A stretch of DNA of 64,000 nucleotides, taken from Pseudorhizobium pelagicum (GTDB lineage: Bacteria > Pseudomonadota > Alphaproteobacteria > Rhizobiales > Rhizobiaceae). The DNA lies in the NCBI GenBank assembly GCA_000722615.1, contig JOKI01000010.1, forward strand, positions 1 through 64,000, given 5' to 3'. The notes under the pieces are model-generated. The model was not told where the DNA came from, did no database searches, and saw only the letters and a list, made by a program, of their open reading frames with translations. Made by a program: the position numbers and the translations under genes. This document shows, piece by piece, positions 52,064 through 60,758 of this stretch (position 1 is its first letter; every line of letters starts with the position of its first letter).

Positions 52064-52957
52064 CTAGAGCTCTGCCTTGGCAAAGATATCGGTGATCCAG
52101 TCGAGGAAGACCCGTACCCGCGGCGAAAGCTGCCGGTTCTGCGGGTAGAGGGCTGCCAGCGGCGTCGGCGCCGGCGGGAAATCCGCCAGCACCTCCACCA
52201 GGTCGCCTGCCTCGACATAGGGCCTCAGCCGGTAGCGCGGCGCCTGGATGAGCCCGAAGCCCCGCAGCGCAAGGTCCACGGTCGTATCGGAGTTGTTGAC
52301 CCTGATCCGCGGCGGCAGCGTCACGTTGCGGATCTCCCCGCCGACGGTGAACTCCAGCGGCATGACCTGCCCGGTGCGCGAGGAGATGAAGCCGATCGCC
52401 AGATGCCCATCCAGGCCATCGGGCGTCTCAGGCATCCCATGCGTCTGGAGGTAGCCGGGGCTGGCGCAGGTGATTTCACTGATCGACCCGAGCTTTCGCA
52501 TGATCAGCGAACTGTCGGCGACCTCGCCGGCGCGGATGACGCAGTCAACTCCTTCGCGCAGCAGATCGACATAACGGTCGCTCTGACCGATCTGCAGGTC
52601 GAGAAGCGGATACCGCTCGAGAAATTCGTGCAGGTGCGGCAGGAGAAAGATCTGGGTGAGGCGCGGATGCGCATCGATCCGCAACACGCCCTGTGGTTTC
52701 GCATCGCGAAAGATGGTCTCCGCCTCCGCCATCTCCGCCAGCACCGAAAGGCAGCGCTGGTAAAAGGCGTGGCCGTCCAGGGTGGCGGCGACATGGCGGG
52801 TCGTCCTTTCCAGAAGCCGCGCACCGATATCCGCTTCCAGTGCCTTGATCGCCTGGGTTGCGGTGGAACGCGCCAGACCGAGGTCGGCAGCCGCTGCGGT
52901 GAAGCTTCCGCGCTCCACCACGCGGACGAAGAGTTCCATGCGCGTCAGACGGTCCAT
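52064..52957 (-). CDS. LysR family transcriptional regulator
   Basis: A 297-residue regulator. The N-terminal helix-turn-helix is MELFVRVVERGSFTAAAADLGLARSTATQAIKALEADIGARLLERT, then a LysR substrate-binding domain. ATG 52957 (MDRLTRMEL) is typical, but ATG 52969 or the frame from 53002 are possible; none has a strong ribosome-binding site. It diverges from the tautomerase gene and probably regulates it. Confidence 0.9.
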   Translation of the reverse strand: MDRLTRMELFVRVVERGSFTAAAADLGLARSTATQAIKALEADIGARLLERTTRHVAATLDGHAFYQRCLSVLAEMAEAETIFRDAKPQGVLRIDAHPRLTQIFLLPHLHEFLERYPLLDLQIGQSDRYVDLLREGVDCVIRAGEVADSSLIMRKLGSISEITCASPGYLQTHGMPETPDGLDGHLAIGFISSRTGQVMPLEFTVGGEIRNVTLPPRIRVNNSDTTVDLALRGFGLIQAPRYRLRPYVEAGDLVEVLADFPPAPTPLAALYPQNRQLSPRVRVFLDWITDIFAKAEL

Positions 52958-53075
52958 AGCGCTGTTCATCTCACGCAAATTATCTTGCCGATCAACAAGC
53001 ATTGTTCTGTACAGAGATCAACGTATCTCTTGGCAGCCAGTCCGCGTGTATGGCGAGCTAAAAGGAGAACCAACC

Positions 53076-53294
53076 ATGCCATTCGTCAACATCAAGACAC
53101 CCGAGGGTGCGCTCACCAAGGCGCAGAAAGAGGAGATCGTGCATCGTACGACCGACATGCTGGCCGACTACTTCACCGAGGCGGCCCGGCCGCACACGAT
53201 GGTGCTGATCGAGGAGGTGAAGGACGGCGGTTACGGCCGCGCCGACGAAGTCTTCGTCGTCCCCGACGCCTATCGTGCTGAGGAAACAGCGTGA
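53076..53294 (+). CDS. 4-oxalocrotonate tautomerase family protein
   Basis: A 72-residue tautomerase. The mature protein would start with the catalytic Pro after Met removal (MPFVNIKTPEGALTKAQK). The segment EIVHRTTDMLADYF and the MVLIEEVKDGGYG strand fit the family. AAAGGAG lies eight bases before ATG 53076. A 120-bp promoter region is shared with the divergent LysR gene. Confidence 0.9.
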   Translation: MPFVNIKTPEGALTKAQKEEIVHRTTDMLADYFTEAARPHTMVLIEEVKDGGYGRADEVFVVPDAYRAEETA

Positions 53295-53320
53295 TCTCTG
53301 CGCTGCATTAAGACCTTCGG

Positions 53321-53340
53321 CCGGCACCATCCGGTGCCGG
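53321..53340 (+). terminator. Terminator after the tautomerase gene
   Basis: CCGGCACC (53321-53328) pairs with GGTGCCGG (53333-53340) around an ATCC loop, then TTGTTG. It is 26 bp downstream of the tautomerase stop. Confidence 0.7.
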
Positions 53341-53344
53341 TTGT

Positions 53345-53381
53345 TGCGCTATCGCCCGGTGCAGATCCGGGCGATAGCGCA
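53345..53381. repeat. 15-bp perfect hairpin between tautomerase and alcohol dehydrogenase
   Basis: TGCGCTATCGCCCGG (53345-53359) is the exact reverse complement of 53367-53381, with a 7-base loop TGCAGAT. It directly follows the tautomerase terminator and precedes an A-rich stretch. It could be a second terminator, an operator or the start of a structured leader. Confidence 0.6.
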
Positions 53382-53421
53382 TGAAAAGCAAAACACTTTG
53401 AAACATCGGGCCGTCTTGGCG

Positions 53422-53467
53422 GTTCTGGAGGCCGAACAGGCGCCCGAAAGGGCGCGACATCCAGAAC
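53422..53467 (+). promoter_or_regulatory. Nested-stem leader upstream of the alcohol dehydrogenase
   Basis: The outer stem GTTCTGGA (53422-53429) pairs with TCCAGAAC (53460-53467). Inside it GCGCCC-GAAA-GGGCGC (53440-53455) forms a perfect 6-bp hairpin with a GNRA-type tetraloop. It ends nine bases before the AAGGAG ribosome-binding site. The fold suggests a cis-regulatory RNA; no known riboswitch was recognised. Confidence 0.5.
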
Positions 53468-53488
53468 GACCACCAAAAGGAGATGGCC

Positions 53489-54664
53489 TTGAAAGCGCTG
53501 GTTTGGCACGGAAAAGAGGATATTCGCTGCGACACGGTCTCGGATCCCGAGATCGAAGACGCCCGCGACGCGATCATCAAGGTCTCGAGCTGCGCCATCT
53601 GCGGCTCCGACCTCCACCTCTTCCACAACTACATTCCGGCCATGGAGCCGGGCGACATCGTCGGTCACGAGATGATGGGCGAGGTCGTCGAAGTCGGCTC
53701 GGGCGCCAAGGGCGCGCTGAAGAAGGGCGACCGCATCGTCGTGCCCTTCACCATCTTCTGCGGCGAATGCGACCAGTGCAAGCGCGGCAATTTTTCCGTC
53801 TGCGAACGGTCGAACCGCAACAAGGCCATGGCCGACAAGGTCTTCGGCCACACCACCGCCGGCCTCTTCGGCTATACGCATCTGACCGGTGGCTATCCCG
53901 GCGGACAGGCGGAATACATGCGCGTGCCCTTCGCAGACAAGACGCACATCAAGGTCCCGGATACCCTCAGCGACGAACAGGTGCTCTTCCTCGGCGACAT
54001 CTTCCCGACCGGCTGGCAGGCCGCCGTCAATTGCGAGATCGAACCGACCGACACGGTGGCCATCTGGGGCTGCGGACCGGTGGGTCAGATGGCCATCCGC
54101 AGCGCCGTCCTTCTCGGCGCCAAGCAGGTGGTGGCGATCGACTGCATTCCGGAGCGGTTGTCGATGGCCGAGGCGGGCGGCGCAATCACCATCAACTTCG
54201 AGACCGAAAGCGTCGTGGAGCGCCTCAACGACCTCACCTCCGGCAAGGGTCCCGACAAGTGCATCGACGCCGTGGGACTGGAATCGCATGTCTCCATGGG
54301 CCAGCCGGACACGATCCTCGACCGCGCCAAGCAGATGGTCATGATGGAAAGCGACCGTCCGCATGTGCTGCGCGAGATGATCTATGTCTGCCGTCCCGCC
54401 GGCATCATCTCGATTGCCGGCGTCTATGGCGGTCTCGTCGACAAGATCCCGATGGGCCCGGCCATGAACAAGAGCCTGACCTTCCGGATGGGCCAGACGC
54501 ACGTCAACCGCTGGACCGACGACCTGCTGCGCCGGATCGAGGAAGGCCAGATCGACCCGTCCTTCGTCATTACCCATACGGCGAAGCTCGAGGATGGACC
54601 GGAAATGTACAAGGTCTTCCGCAACAAGCAGGACGGCTGCATCAAGGTCGTGCTGAAACCATGA
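53489..54664 (+). CDS. Zinc-dependent alcohol dehydrogenase (formaldehyde-dehydrogenase-like)
   Basis: A 391-residue zinc dehydrogenase. Catalytic zinc ligands are Cys38 ([11 protein letters not shown]) and His60-Glu61 (GHEMMGEVV); the structural zinc site is Cys91/94/97/105 ([15 protein letters not shown]). The NAD loop is [17 protein letters not shown]. The subgroup is annotated as glutathione-dependent or -independent formaldehyde dehydrogenase-like. TTG 53489 gives the usual N-terminus [11 protein letters not shown] and is six bases after AAGGAG; the in-frame ATG 53483 touches the ribosome-binding site and is less likely. Confidence 0.9.
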   Translation: MKALVWHGKEDIRCDTVSDPEIEDARDAIIKVSSCAICGSDLHLFHNYIPAMEPGDIVGHEMMGEVVEVGSGAKGALKKGDRIVVPFTIFCGECDQCKRGNFSVCERSNRNKAMADKVFGHTTAGLFGYTHLTGGYPGGQAEYMRVPFADKTHIKVPDTLSDEQVLFLGDIFPTGWQAAVNCEIEPTDTVAIWGCGPVGQMAIRSAVLLGAKQVVAIDCIPERLSMAEAGGAITINFETESVVERLNDLTSGKGPDKCIDAVGLESHVSMGQPDTILDRAKQMVMMESDRPHVLREMIYVCRPAGIISIAGVYGGLVDKIPMGPAMNKSLTFRMGQTHVNRWTDDLLRRIEEGQIDPSFVITHTAKLEDGPEMYKVFRNKQDGCIKVVLKP

Positions 54665-54677
54665 ACATAGGAGAGCG

Positions 54678-55256
54678 ATGATGACGTTCATTGCAAATGC
54701 TGTTCAACGCAGCGACAACCCGCGGGTCCAGTCGACCGGGCCGAGCTCGCTCGACTCGTCAGATCGCCTGGCCCGCAACCTCGGATGGTTCAGCATCGGC
54801 CTGGGGATCACTCAGATCGTCGCCGCCCGCAGCCTCAGCCGGACGCTGGGGATACCGGAATCGGAAAACCTCATCCGGGCCTTCGGCGCGCGCGAAATCG
54901 CCAGCGGCATGCTGACGCTGTCGCTCGAGAAGAAGGCTGGGCTCTACAGCAGGATTGCCGGCGATGCGCTGGATCTGGCGGTGCTGAGCACGGCGGTGAA
55001 GGAGGACAACCCGAAGCGCGGCAATGCCGCCATGGCGCTCGCCATGGTCGCCGGAGTGACGCTGCTCGACGTCGCGGCAGCGCTCGGCGTCAGCCGCAAC
55101 AATGCGCGCGATCCCCACGACGAACGCGATTACAGCGACCGGAGCGGCTTTCCGAAGGGCGTACAGGCGGCCCGCAGACAAGCGGAAGACGCCGACGAAA
55201 AGCCGGTCAAGGCGCTCTCCCCGCCGCAGACGGCATTTTCCGGACAGCGGGCGTAA
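54678..55256 (+). CDS. Conserved membrane protein, cofactor-free, unknown function
   Basis: A 192-residue protein with hydrophobic stretches LGWFSIGLGITQIVAA and AAMALAMVAGVTLLDVAAALG, a GAREIASGMLTLS segment, and a charged C-terminal tail. It resembles membrane segments found attached to cyclase/dehydrase proteins in rhizobia, but I cannot name a function. It is 13 bp behind the alcohol dehydrogenase with AGGAG upstream, so it is probably co-transcribed. ATG 54681 is an alternative start. Confidence 0.7.
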   Translation: MMTFIANAVQRSDNPRVQSTGPSSLDSSDRLARNLGWFSIGLGITQIVAARSLSRTLGIPESENLIRAFGAREIASGMLTLSLEKKAGLYSRIAGDALDLAVLSTAVKEDNPKRGNAAMALAMVAGVTLLDVAAALGVSRNNARDPHDERDYSDRSGFPKGVQAARRQAEDADEKPVKALSPPQTAFSGQRA

Positions 55257-55263
55257 GAATGCC

Positions 55264-55292
55264 GGCCCGCTCTCTTCGAAAGAGGGCGGGCC
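55264..55292. terminator. Bidirectional hairpin between convergent genes
   Basis: GGCCCGCTCTCTT (55264-55276) pairs with AAGAGGGCGGGCC (55280-55292) with one mismatch. It lies between the unknown membrane protein gene and ompW, which converge. There is no clear T-run. Confidence 0.5.
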
Positions 55293-55300
55293 GAGCTATC

Positions 55301-55984
55301 TCAGAAGCGGTAGGTGATGCCGCCGCCGATCAGCCAGGGATCGATCTTGGCCTTGCCGCTCAACGCACCCAGGCTGTCGTGGTCCGCCGACCAGTCGGTT
55401 TCCAGGAAGATCTTCTTCACGTCGAAGTTCACGCCCCAGTGCTCGTCGAGCATGTAGTCGAAGCCGACCTGCAGCGCGACGCCGAAGGCATTCTCGACAT
55501 CGAGGTTGTGGAAGCCGCCGCGCTCGCTCTGGTTATAGAACATCGAATAGTTCACGCCGGCGCCGACATAGGGCTTGAACGCGCCGAAATCAGTGAAGTG
55601 ATACTGCAGCGTCAGGGTCGGCGGCAGCAGCCAGGCGCGACCGACCGGCACGCCGACCGCACCATCCTCGTCGATGTCGGCAAACGTGGTGCCGAGGATC
55701 AGCTCGGCGGCGATGTTGTCGGTGAAATAGTAGCTGATGTCGAGTTCGGGGATGACCGAGTCCGAATAGGAGAGGTCCGAACCGGCGACGCCGTTGACCG
55801 AGCCGCTGTCCTCCGTGATGACGCCGACGCCGCGCACGCGGATCTGCCAGGGGCTGGATGCCGCCGGCACCTCCGCGACCGGCGCCTCGACGATCGGCGC
55901 CAGATCCGCCGCTCCCGCAGCCGTGGCTCCGAGCATGGCCAGACCCGCAGCCAGCCCGCTGATGCGTGGGCATTTCCTGTTCAT
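55301..55984 (-). CDS. ompW: OmpW family outer membrane protein
   Basis: A 227-residue outer membrane beta-barrel. A signal peptide ends near ATAAGAADLAPI. Strands such as WQIRVRGVGVITEDSG, DISYYFTDNIAAELILGTTF, LTLQYHFTDFGAFKPYVGAGVNYSMFY and the C-terminal GGGITYRF fit OmpW, with the terminal Phe used by the Bam machine. ATG 55984 has AGGAG upstream. Confidence 0.92.
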   Translation of the reverse strand: MNRKCPRISGLAAGLAMLGATAAGAADLAPIVEAPVAEVPAASSPWQIRVRGVGVITEDSGSVNGVAGSDLSYSDSVIPELDISYYFTDNIAAELILGTTFADIDEDGAVGVPVGRAWLLPPTLTLQYHFTDFGAFKPYVGAGVNYSMFYNQSERGGFHNLDVENAFGVALQVGFDYMLDEHWGVNFDVKKIFLETDWSADHDSLGALSGKAKIDPWLIGGGITYRF

Positions 55985-56111
55985 TGAGACTCTCCTGAAA
56001 TCACTGGATGATATGACGGAGAGTGACTTAATACGCTGGCGCAACAACGGCTTGAGCCAGATCAAACGGCCTTGACGGATGTCAGGGAAACGGCCCGTTC
56101 AGCCGCCTCCC

Positions 56112-56146
56112 AAAGAAAAACCGCCTCCCCTCATCGGGAAGGCGGT
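56112..56146 (-). terminator. Terminator of the GNAT gene
   Basis: On the minus strand an ACCGCCTTCCC/GGGAGGCGGT stem with one bulge (56120-56146) is followed by a T-rich run TTTTTCTTT. It is about 60 bp past the GNAT stop codon. Confidence 0.75.
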
Positions 56147-56205
56147 GTTTCGGGCAGTCGGGGCGCTCCAGGATCGTAAATGGAGCAGCACCCGGTGCCG
56201 AACGG

Positions 56206-56775
56206 TCAGGCGAGCTTGCGGCCGCTGGCGACGATCATGCCCGCGGCACCCTCGAGCCATCCGGCCTTCAGCTCGAGCGCCAGGAAACGCGCGCGCTCGA
56301 AGGGGCCGGGCATGACCAGATGCCGGGTCTTGTCGGCGAAGAAGCCGAATCGTTCGTAATAGGCCGCGTCGCCGACCAGGAGCACGGCGCCATGGCCGCG
56401 GTGGGCCGCCTCGGTGACGGCAGCGCGCATCAGCGCCCCGCCGATACCCTTGCCGGCATGCGCATCGTCCACCGCGAGCGGCCCGAGCAGCAGCGCGTCG
56501 ACGGCCGTGCCGTCCTGGCTGATGCCGGCCTCGATGTTCCAGAGCCGGACCGTGCCGATCACGTGACCCGCGCCATCGCGCGCAACCAGCGCCAGTCCCT
56601 CGGCCGGCAGGCGGCCGCGGCGGATCTTCTCCGACGACTTCATGCGGCGCTCAGGCCCCATCGCGTGGTCGAGAAGATTTTCGCGCGCAACGACATCCGC
56701 CGGCGTCTCGGCGCCGATGGTAAAAGTGGTGGATGGTGCGAAGAATGCACGCACAGAATCAAGAACAGCGGCCAT
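56206..56775 (-). CDS. GNAT family N-acetyltransferase
   Basis: A 189-residue YhbS-like acetyltransferase. The acetyl-CoA motif is LGPLAVDDAHAGKGIGGALMRAA (about 97-119), followed by VLLVGDAAYYERFGF. The substrate is unknown. It is about 95 bp downstream of the ornithine decarboxylase gene in the same direction; a role with polyamines is only suggested by position. Confidence 0.88.
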   Translation of the reverse strand: MAAVLDSVRAFFAPSTTFTIGAETPADVVARENLLDHAMGPERRMKSSEKIRRGRLPAEGLALVARDGAGHVIGTVRLWNIEAGISQDGTAVDALLLGPLAVDDAHAGKGIGGALMRAAVTEAAHRGHGAVLLVGDAAYYERFGFFADKTRHLVMPGPFERARFLALELKAGWLEGAAGMIVASGRKLA

Positions 56776-56870
56776 CCCGGCCTCCCGTACCCAAACCCGT
56801 TTCAGACGGTGTCAGACGAAAATTGTGAAGGTGCCGCCCCGGCTGGTTACGGGGACGGCGTTGTCGGACT

Positions 56871-58004
56871 TCAGATGACGTAGCTTTTCAGCGGGTCGAA
56901 GCCGTTGAAGGCGACGGCCGAATAGGTCGTCGTATAGGCGCCGGTGCCTTCGATCAGAACCTCGTCGCCGATCGTCAGCGAGACGGGCAGCGGGTACATG
57001 TTCTTCTCGTACATCACGTCGGCCGAATCGCAGGTCGGGCCGGCCAGCACGCAGGGCTCCATCTCGTCGCCGTCGCGCTCGGTGCGGATCGGGTAACGGA
57101 TTGCCTCGTCCATCGTCTCGGCGAGACCGCCGAACTTGCCGATGTCGAGGAAGACCCAGCGGTGGTTGTCATTGTCGGACTTCTTCGACACGAGAATGAC
57201 TTCCGCCTTGATCACGCCGGCATTGCCGACCATGCCGCGACCCGGCTCGATGATCGTCTTCGGCAGGTTGTTGCCGAAGTGCGAACGCAGCGCCGCGAAA
57301 ATCGCCTGGCCGTAGGCTTCCGCCGACGGCACATCGCGCAGGTACTTCGTCGGAAAGCCGCCGCCCATGTTGACCATCTGCAGGTGAATGCCCTGCTTGG
57401 CAAGCGATGCGAAGACGCGCTTGGCATCGGCGAGCGCCGAATCCCAGGCATCGACCTTCATCATCTGCGAGCCGACGTGGAAGGAGACGCCGTAGGACTC
57501 CAGGCCCAGCTGGTGAGCGTAGACGAGAACGTCGACGGCCATCTGCGGCACGCAGCCGAACTTGCGGGAAAGCGGCCATTCGGCGCCATCACCATCGGTC
57601 AGCACGCGGCAGAACACCTTTGCGCCGGGAGCGGCACGGGAGATCTTCTCGACTTCCTCGTGGCTGTCGACGGCAAAGAGCGCGATGCCGAGCGCATGGG
57701 CGCGGGCGATGTCCCGTTCCTTCTTGATGGTGTTGCCGTAGGAGATACGCTCCGGCGACGCGCCGGCGTCGAGCGCCATCTGGATTTCGGCGACCGATGC
57801 GCAGTCGAAGTTCGAACCGAGCGAGGCGAGAAGCTTCAGGATCTCCGGCGCCGGGTTCGCCTTGACGGCGTAATAGATCGCGCTGTCCGGCAGGGCGTGG
57901 CGGAAGGCATGGTAATTGTCGCGGACGACATCGAGGTCAACGACGAGGCAAGGGCCATCGGGGCGTTGGGTCTTGATGAAGTCGAGAATCCGAGCGGTGG
58001 TCAT
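56871..58004 (-). CDS. odc: Ornithine/lysine decarboxylase (fold type III)
   Basis: A 377-residue PLP enzyme of the eukaryotic-type ODC/DAP-decarboxylase fold that makes putrescine (and perhaps cadaverine). The Schiff-base Lys48 is in YYAVKANP; other conserved sites are FHVGSQ, EPGRGMVGNAG and the active-site Cys in GPTCDSADV. I prefer ATG 58004 (MTTARILDFIK); ATG 58019 five codons earlier is possible. A long untranslated leader precedes it. Confidence 0.93.
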   Translation of the reverse strand: MTTARILDFIKTQRPDGPCLVVDLDVVRDNYHAFRHALPDSAIYYAVKANPAPEILKLLASLGSNFDCASVAEIQMALDAGASPERISYGNTIKKERDIARAHALGIALFAVDSHEEVEKISRAAPGAKVFCRVLTDGDGAEWPLSRKFGCVPQMAVDVLVYAHQLGLESYGVSFHVGSQMMKVDAWDSALADAKRVFASLAKQGIHLQMVNMGGGFPTKYLRDVPSAEAYGQAIFAALRSHFGNNLPKTIIEPGRGMVGNAGVIKAEVILVSKKSDNDNHRWVFLDIGKFGGLAETMDEAIRYPIRTERDGDEMEPCVLAGPTCDSADVMYEKNMYPLPVSLTIGDEVLIEGTGAYTTTYSAVAFNGFDPLKSYVI

Positions 58005-58340
58005 CTTGCAGTCCCTCATGATCGTGGCTCCGGCGGACCGGAGGACAAAGGGCGAATGAGAATATGCAAAGGCACCAGCCGGTGGAGACCCGGTACCGCA
58101 ATACGCTCAAGCGCGCGAATTTTGAATCAGCACCCTGCCAAGAGCGAAGATTCGGCTTTGTCTGCCATGGATTGGAGGGGGGTACCCGACCGCACTTCCG
58201 GCAATGATGGTGTGCCTCTGCAGTATTGCCGGCTGTTGGAAAGCCGGCAGAGACTAGAAAGGCCCGCACCGTCGTTGCTTCAAGATGTCCTCGCATTTCC
58301 CGGTTGGCCGGAATAGCGACTGGAGGGGTTAGTTCCAGGT
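58005..58340 (-). promoter_or_regulatory. Long structured leader of ornithine decarboxylase (speF-motif-like by context)
   Basis: About 330 bases upstream of odc carry no independent gene on the plus strand. Minus-strand hairpins include TGCCGGCT-N7-AGCCGGCA (58227-58249). In alphaproteobacteria the speF RNA motif occupies this position upstream of ornithine decarboxylase genes. The identification rests on context, length and structure; I could not align it to the model. An ORF on the minus strand (58296 to 57937) runs through the leader and overlaps the odc start. Confidence 0.5.
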
Positions 58341-58585
58341 ACCTTACCGATGACCTCACCTTAGGGATAAATCCCAGTTCGAGGGTCGGCGGACACCCAC
58401 AGGCACGTGCGACTTTGGGCAGCACCGGAGATAAGAACATTCGCCTTCACAATCAAGAGGTTTTTTGACCTCGAACAAAAATACTTGCCTCGCCATCGAG
58501 GATATGCAGTGGCCGCCCAGAGCGCCCATTTGCAGAAACGATATCGCCAGCCTACATTGGCAGGCGAAGGCCGAGAGGGTTTGGC
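58341..58585. other. Intergenic region before the MazEF-type module
   Basis: About 245 bp without a convincing gene. It contains a short hairpin GAGGT-N6-ACCTC near 58461-58476 in an AT-rich patch, probably part of the promoter region for either the odc leader (minus) or the toxin-antitoxin operon (plus). Confidence 0.35.
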
Positions 58586-58801
58586 ATGACCACAGTAAAT
58601 AAGCAGAGCGTTTTGAGGGACGAGCGCACGGGCTTACCGCTTCGCGAAGTGCGTCTGCTTGTTCCCGATGCAGGGGACCCTGAGGTGCGGGCACGACTGA
58701 AGGCTGCGATCGCAACTCTGGATGCTGAAGACGAGCGTGAATCGATGCAATGGATCGAAAGCGTTTCTCTCTTCGACAACGAAGACCGGGACACCGAATG
58801 A
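58586..58801 (+). CDS. Antitoxin of a MazEF/PemIK-type module
   Basis: A 71-residue acidic protein (RDERTGLPLREVRLLVPDAGDPEVRARLKAAIA) directly upstream of a MazF-family toxin and overlapping it by ATGA. The N-terminal half matches the MazE-like (DUF3018-type) antitoxins found with alphaproteobacterial MazF. GAGGG precedes ATG 58586. The antitoxin role rests mainly on context. Confidence 0.75.
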   Translation: MTTVNKQSVLRDERTGLPLREVRLLVPDAGDPEVRARLKAAIATLDAEDERESMQWIESVSLFDNEDRDTE

Positions 58802-59130
58802 GGCGGGGGGATCTGGTGACGGTGGCCATCTCCGGCGACTACGGCAAACCGCGTCCCGCCGTTGTGATCACGTCCGATACTCTCATCAGTGAGGGGCACG
58901 ATGCCATCGTGCTCTGCCAGCTGACGTCAACCATCAACGACCTCGCCGACTTCCGCGTCGCAATCGATCCCGCTCGCGACAACGGGTTGAAACTGCGATC
59001 CGATATCATGGTCGACAAACCCGTTGCCGTCTCGCGGCGGCGAATCGGCTCGGTCATCGGCCGACTGAACGAAGCGGAAATCAAACGCCTCAACTCGGCA
59101 TTGGCATTCGCGCTCGGCTTGTCGAACTGA
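58798..59130 (+). CDS. mazF: MazF/PemK family endoribonuclease toxin
   Basis: A 110-residue toxin with the MazF SH3-like barrel: MRRGDLVTVAISGDYGKPRPAVVITSD, then IVLCQLTST, LKLRSDIMVDKPVAVSRRRIG. It should be a ribosome-independent mRNA interferase. ATG 58798 overlaps the antitoxin stop codon by four bases; the longer frame from 58750 lies in the antitoxin gene. Confidence 0.9.
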   Translation: MRRGDLVTVAISGDYGKPRPAVVITSDTLISEGHDAIVLCQLTSTINDLADFRVAIDPARDNGLKLRSDIMVDKPVAVSRRRIGSVIGRLNEAEIKRLNSALAFALGLSN

Positions 59131-59151
59131 ACCGGCGCCAGAAAGAACATC

Positions 59152-60045
59152 ATGGACACACTCACCCGCATGCGCGCCTTCATCGACGTCGTCGAGGCCG
59201 AGGGCTTTTCGGCGGCGGCGCGGCGCACCGGGCGCTCCAAGGCGCTGCTCTCCAAATATGTGAAGGAACTGGAGGACGATCTGGGCGCCCTCCTCCTCAA
59301 CCGCACCACGCGCCAGTTCTCTATGACCGAGGCCGGTCATACCTACTACCGGACGGCGGCCGACATCCTGAAAGAGATCGACAATCTCTCCGACCTGGTG
59401 CGGGAGAACAATGCCGACCTCAAGGGCAAGCTCCGGCTGTCCGTGCCGCGCACCTTCGTCGATGCCGAGGTGGGGCAGTCGCTGATCGATTTCGCCAAGG
59501 AGCATCCCGACGTCTCGCTGGAAATCGTCGCCGAGGACCGCTTCGTCGACCTGATCGAGGAGAGCTTCGACCTTGCCATCCGAATCACCAAGCTGGAAGA
59601 TTCCGGCCTGATCGCCCGCAAGATCGCCGACTTCCGCGTCTACGCCTGCGCCTCCGCCGATTTCCTGGTGCGCCATGGGCCGATCGACACGCCGCAGGAT
59701 CTCGCCCGCGTCCCCTTCATCATCGACACCAATTCGCGCTGGCACAACAACGTCCGCTTCTCGAGCCCGGAAGGGGCCACCATCTCCGTGCCGGTAAGCG
59801 GTCCGCTTGAGGTCAACAGCCCCCAGGCAACGCTGCGCGCTGCAAAGGCGGGCCTCGGGGTCGCCATCATCCCGGATTTCGTCGCCGGCCCCTCGATCCT
59901 GTCCGGCGACCTCGTGACGCTGCTGGATGACTATATCGCCAAGGACCGCGGCATCTATGCGGTCTATCCGCACCGCCGCTACCTGCCGGCCAAGGTGCGC
60001 AGCTTCGTGGACTATCTGGCCGTCTGGTTCCGCCGCCGTGCCTGA
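59152..60045 (+). CDS. LysR family transcriptional regulator
   Basis: A 297-residue regulator of the CrgA-like LysR subgroup. The helix-turn-helix is AFIDVVEAEGFSAAARRTGRSKALLSKYVKELEDDLGALLLNRTTR, then a substrate-binding domain. It sits 21 bp after mazF and 71 bp before the DUF1007 gene. The target is not evident. Confidence 0.92.
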   Translation: MDTLTRMRAFIDVVEAEGFSAAARRTGRSKALLSKYVKELEDDLGALLLNRTTRQFSMTEAGHTYYRTAADILKEIDNLSDLVRENNADLKGKLRLSVPRTFVDAEVGQSLIDFAKEHPDVSLEIVAEDRFVDLIEESFDLAIRITKLEDSGLIARKIADFRVYACASADFLVRHGPIDTPQDLARVPFIIDTNSRWHNNVRFSSPEGATISVPVSGPLEVNSPQATLRAAKAGLGVAIIPDFVAGPSILSGDLVTLLDDYIAKDRGIYAVYPHRRYLPAKVRSFVDYLAVWFRRRA

Positions 60046-60116
60046 GGCGAGGTCGAAATTCCGACCCATTTGCGCCGCAGAAAGCCATAAGTTCCCATGA
60101 AAGACGCGCCCCGACC

Positions 60117-60758
60117 ATGAAGCACGCCCTTCCGTTCCTGACCGCACTGGCCGTCTCGGCACCCGGTATCGCGCTGGCCCACCCGCACATCTTCGCCGAG
60201 GCGCGTCTGGAAGTCATCGCCGCCGATGACGGGACGGTGCAGGAACTGCGCAATGTCTGGCGATTCGACGAGGTCTTCTCCTCCAGCGTGCTCCTGGACT
60301 TCGACACGAACACCGACCTCAAGCTCGACGAGACAGAACTGGCGGCCCTCGGCGAGGTGATGCACGCGTCGCTGGCCGACTTCGACTACTTCACGACCAT
60401 CTCGGTCGACGGCACGAGCGAAAAGATCCAGAAGCCCGACGTGATCCATGTCTCCTATGAAGACAGTCAGGTTATGGTGTTCTTTGCGGTAAAACCGGAA
60501 AAGGCGACGCCGCTGAAGGGAAAGCTCGCCTTCGGCGTCTACGACCCTTCCATGTACACGGCGATCGACTTTCCGACCGACGGTGACCTGGTGGTTCAGG
60601 GCAAGGCGGCGGATGCCTGCCAGCACCAGGTGGTCCGGCCCGACCCCGACGAGATCATCGCCCAGAACAGCGCCACGCTGACGGAAGCCTTCTTCGACGA
60701 CCCATCCGGCACCGACATGTCGAAACTGTTTGCAACGCGGCTGGAGCTGACCTGCTGA
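60117..60758 (+). CDS. DUF1007 family periplasmic protein
   Basis: A 213-residue protein with a cleavable signal (MKHALPFLTALAVSAPGIALAHPH). The start HPHIFAEARLEV is the DUF1007 hallmark and could bind metal. It is translationally coupled to the NicO exporter (TGATG), so it probably assists nickel, cobalt or zinc handling in the periplasm; the exact role is not established. Confidence 0.9.
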   Translation: MKHALPFLTALAVSAPGIALAHPHIFAEARLEVIAADDGTVQELRNVWRFDEVFSSSVLLDFDTNTDLKLDETELAALGEVMHASLADFDYFTTISVDGTSEKIQKPDVIHVSYEDSQVMVFFAVKPEKATPLKGKLAFGVYDPSMYTAIDFPTDGDLVVQGKAADACQHQVVRPDPDEIIAQNSATLTEAFFDDPSGTDMSKLFATRLELTC

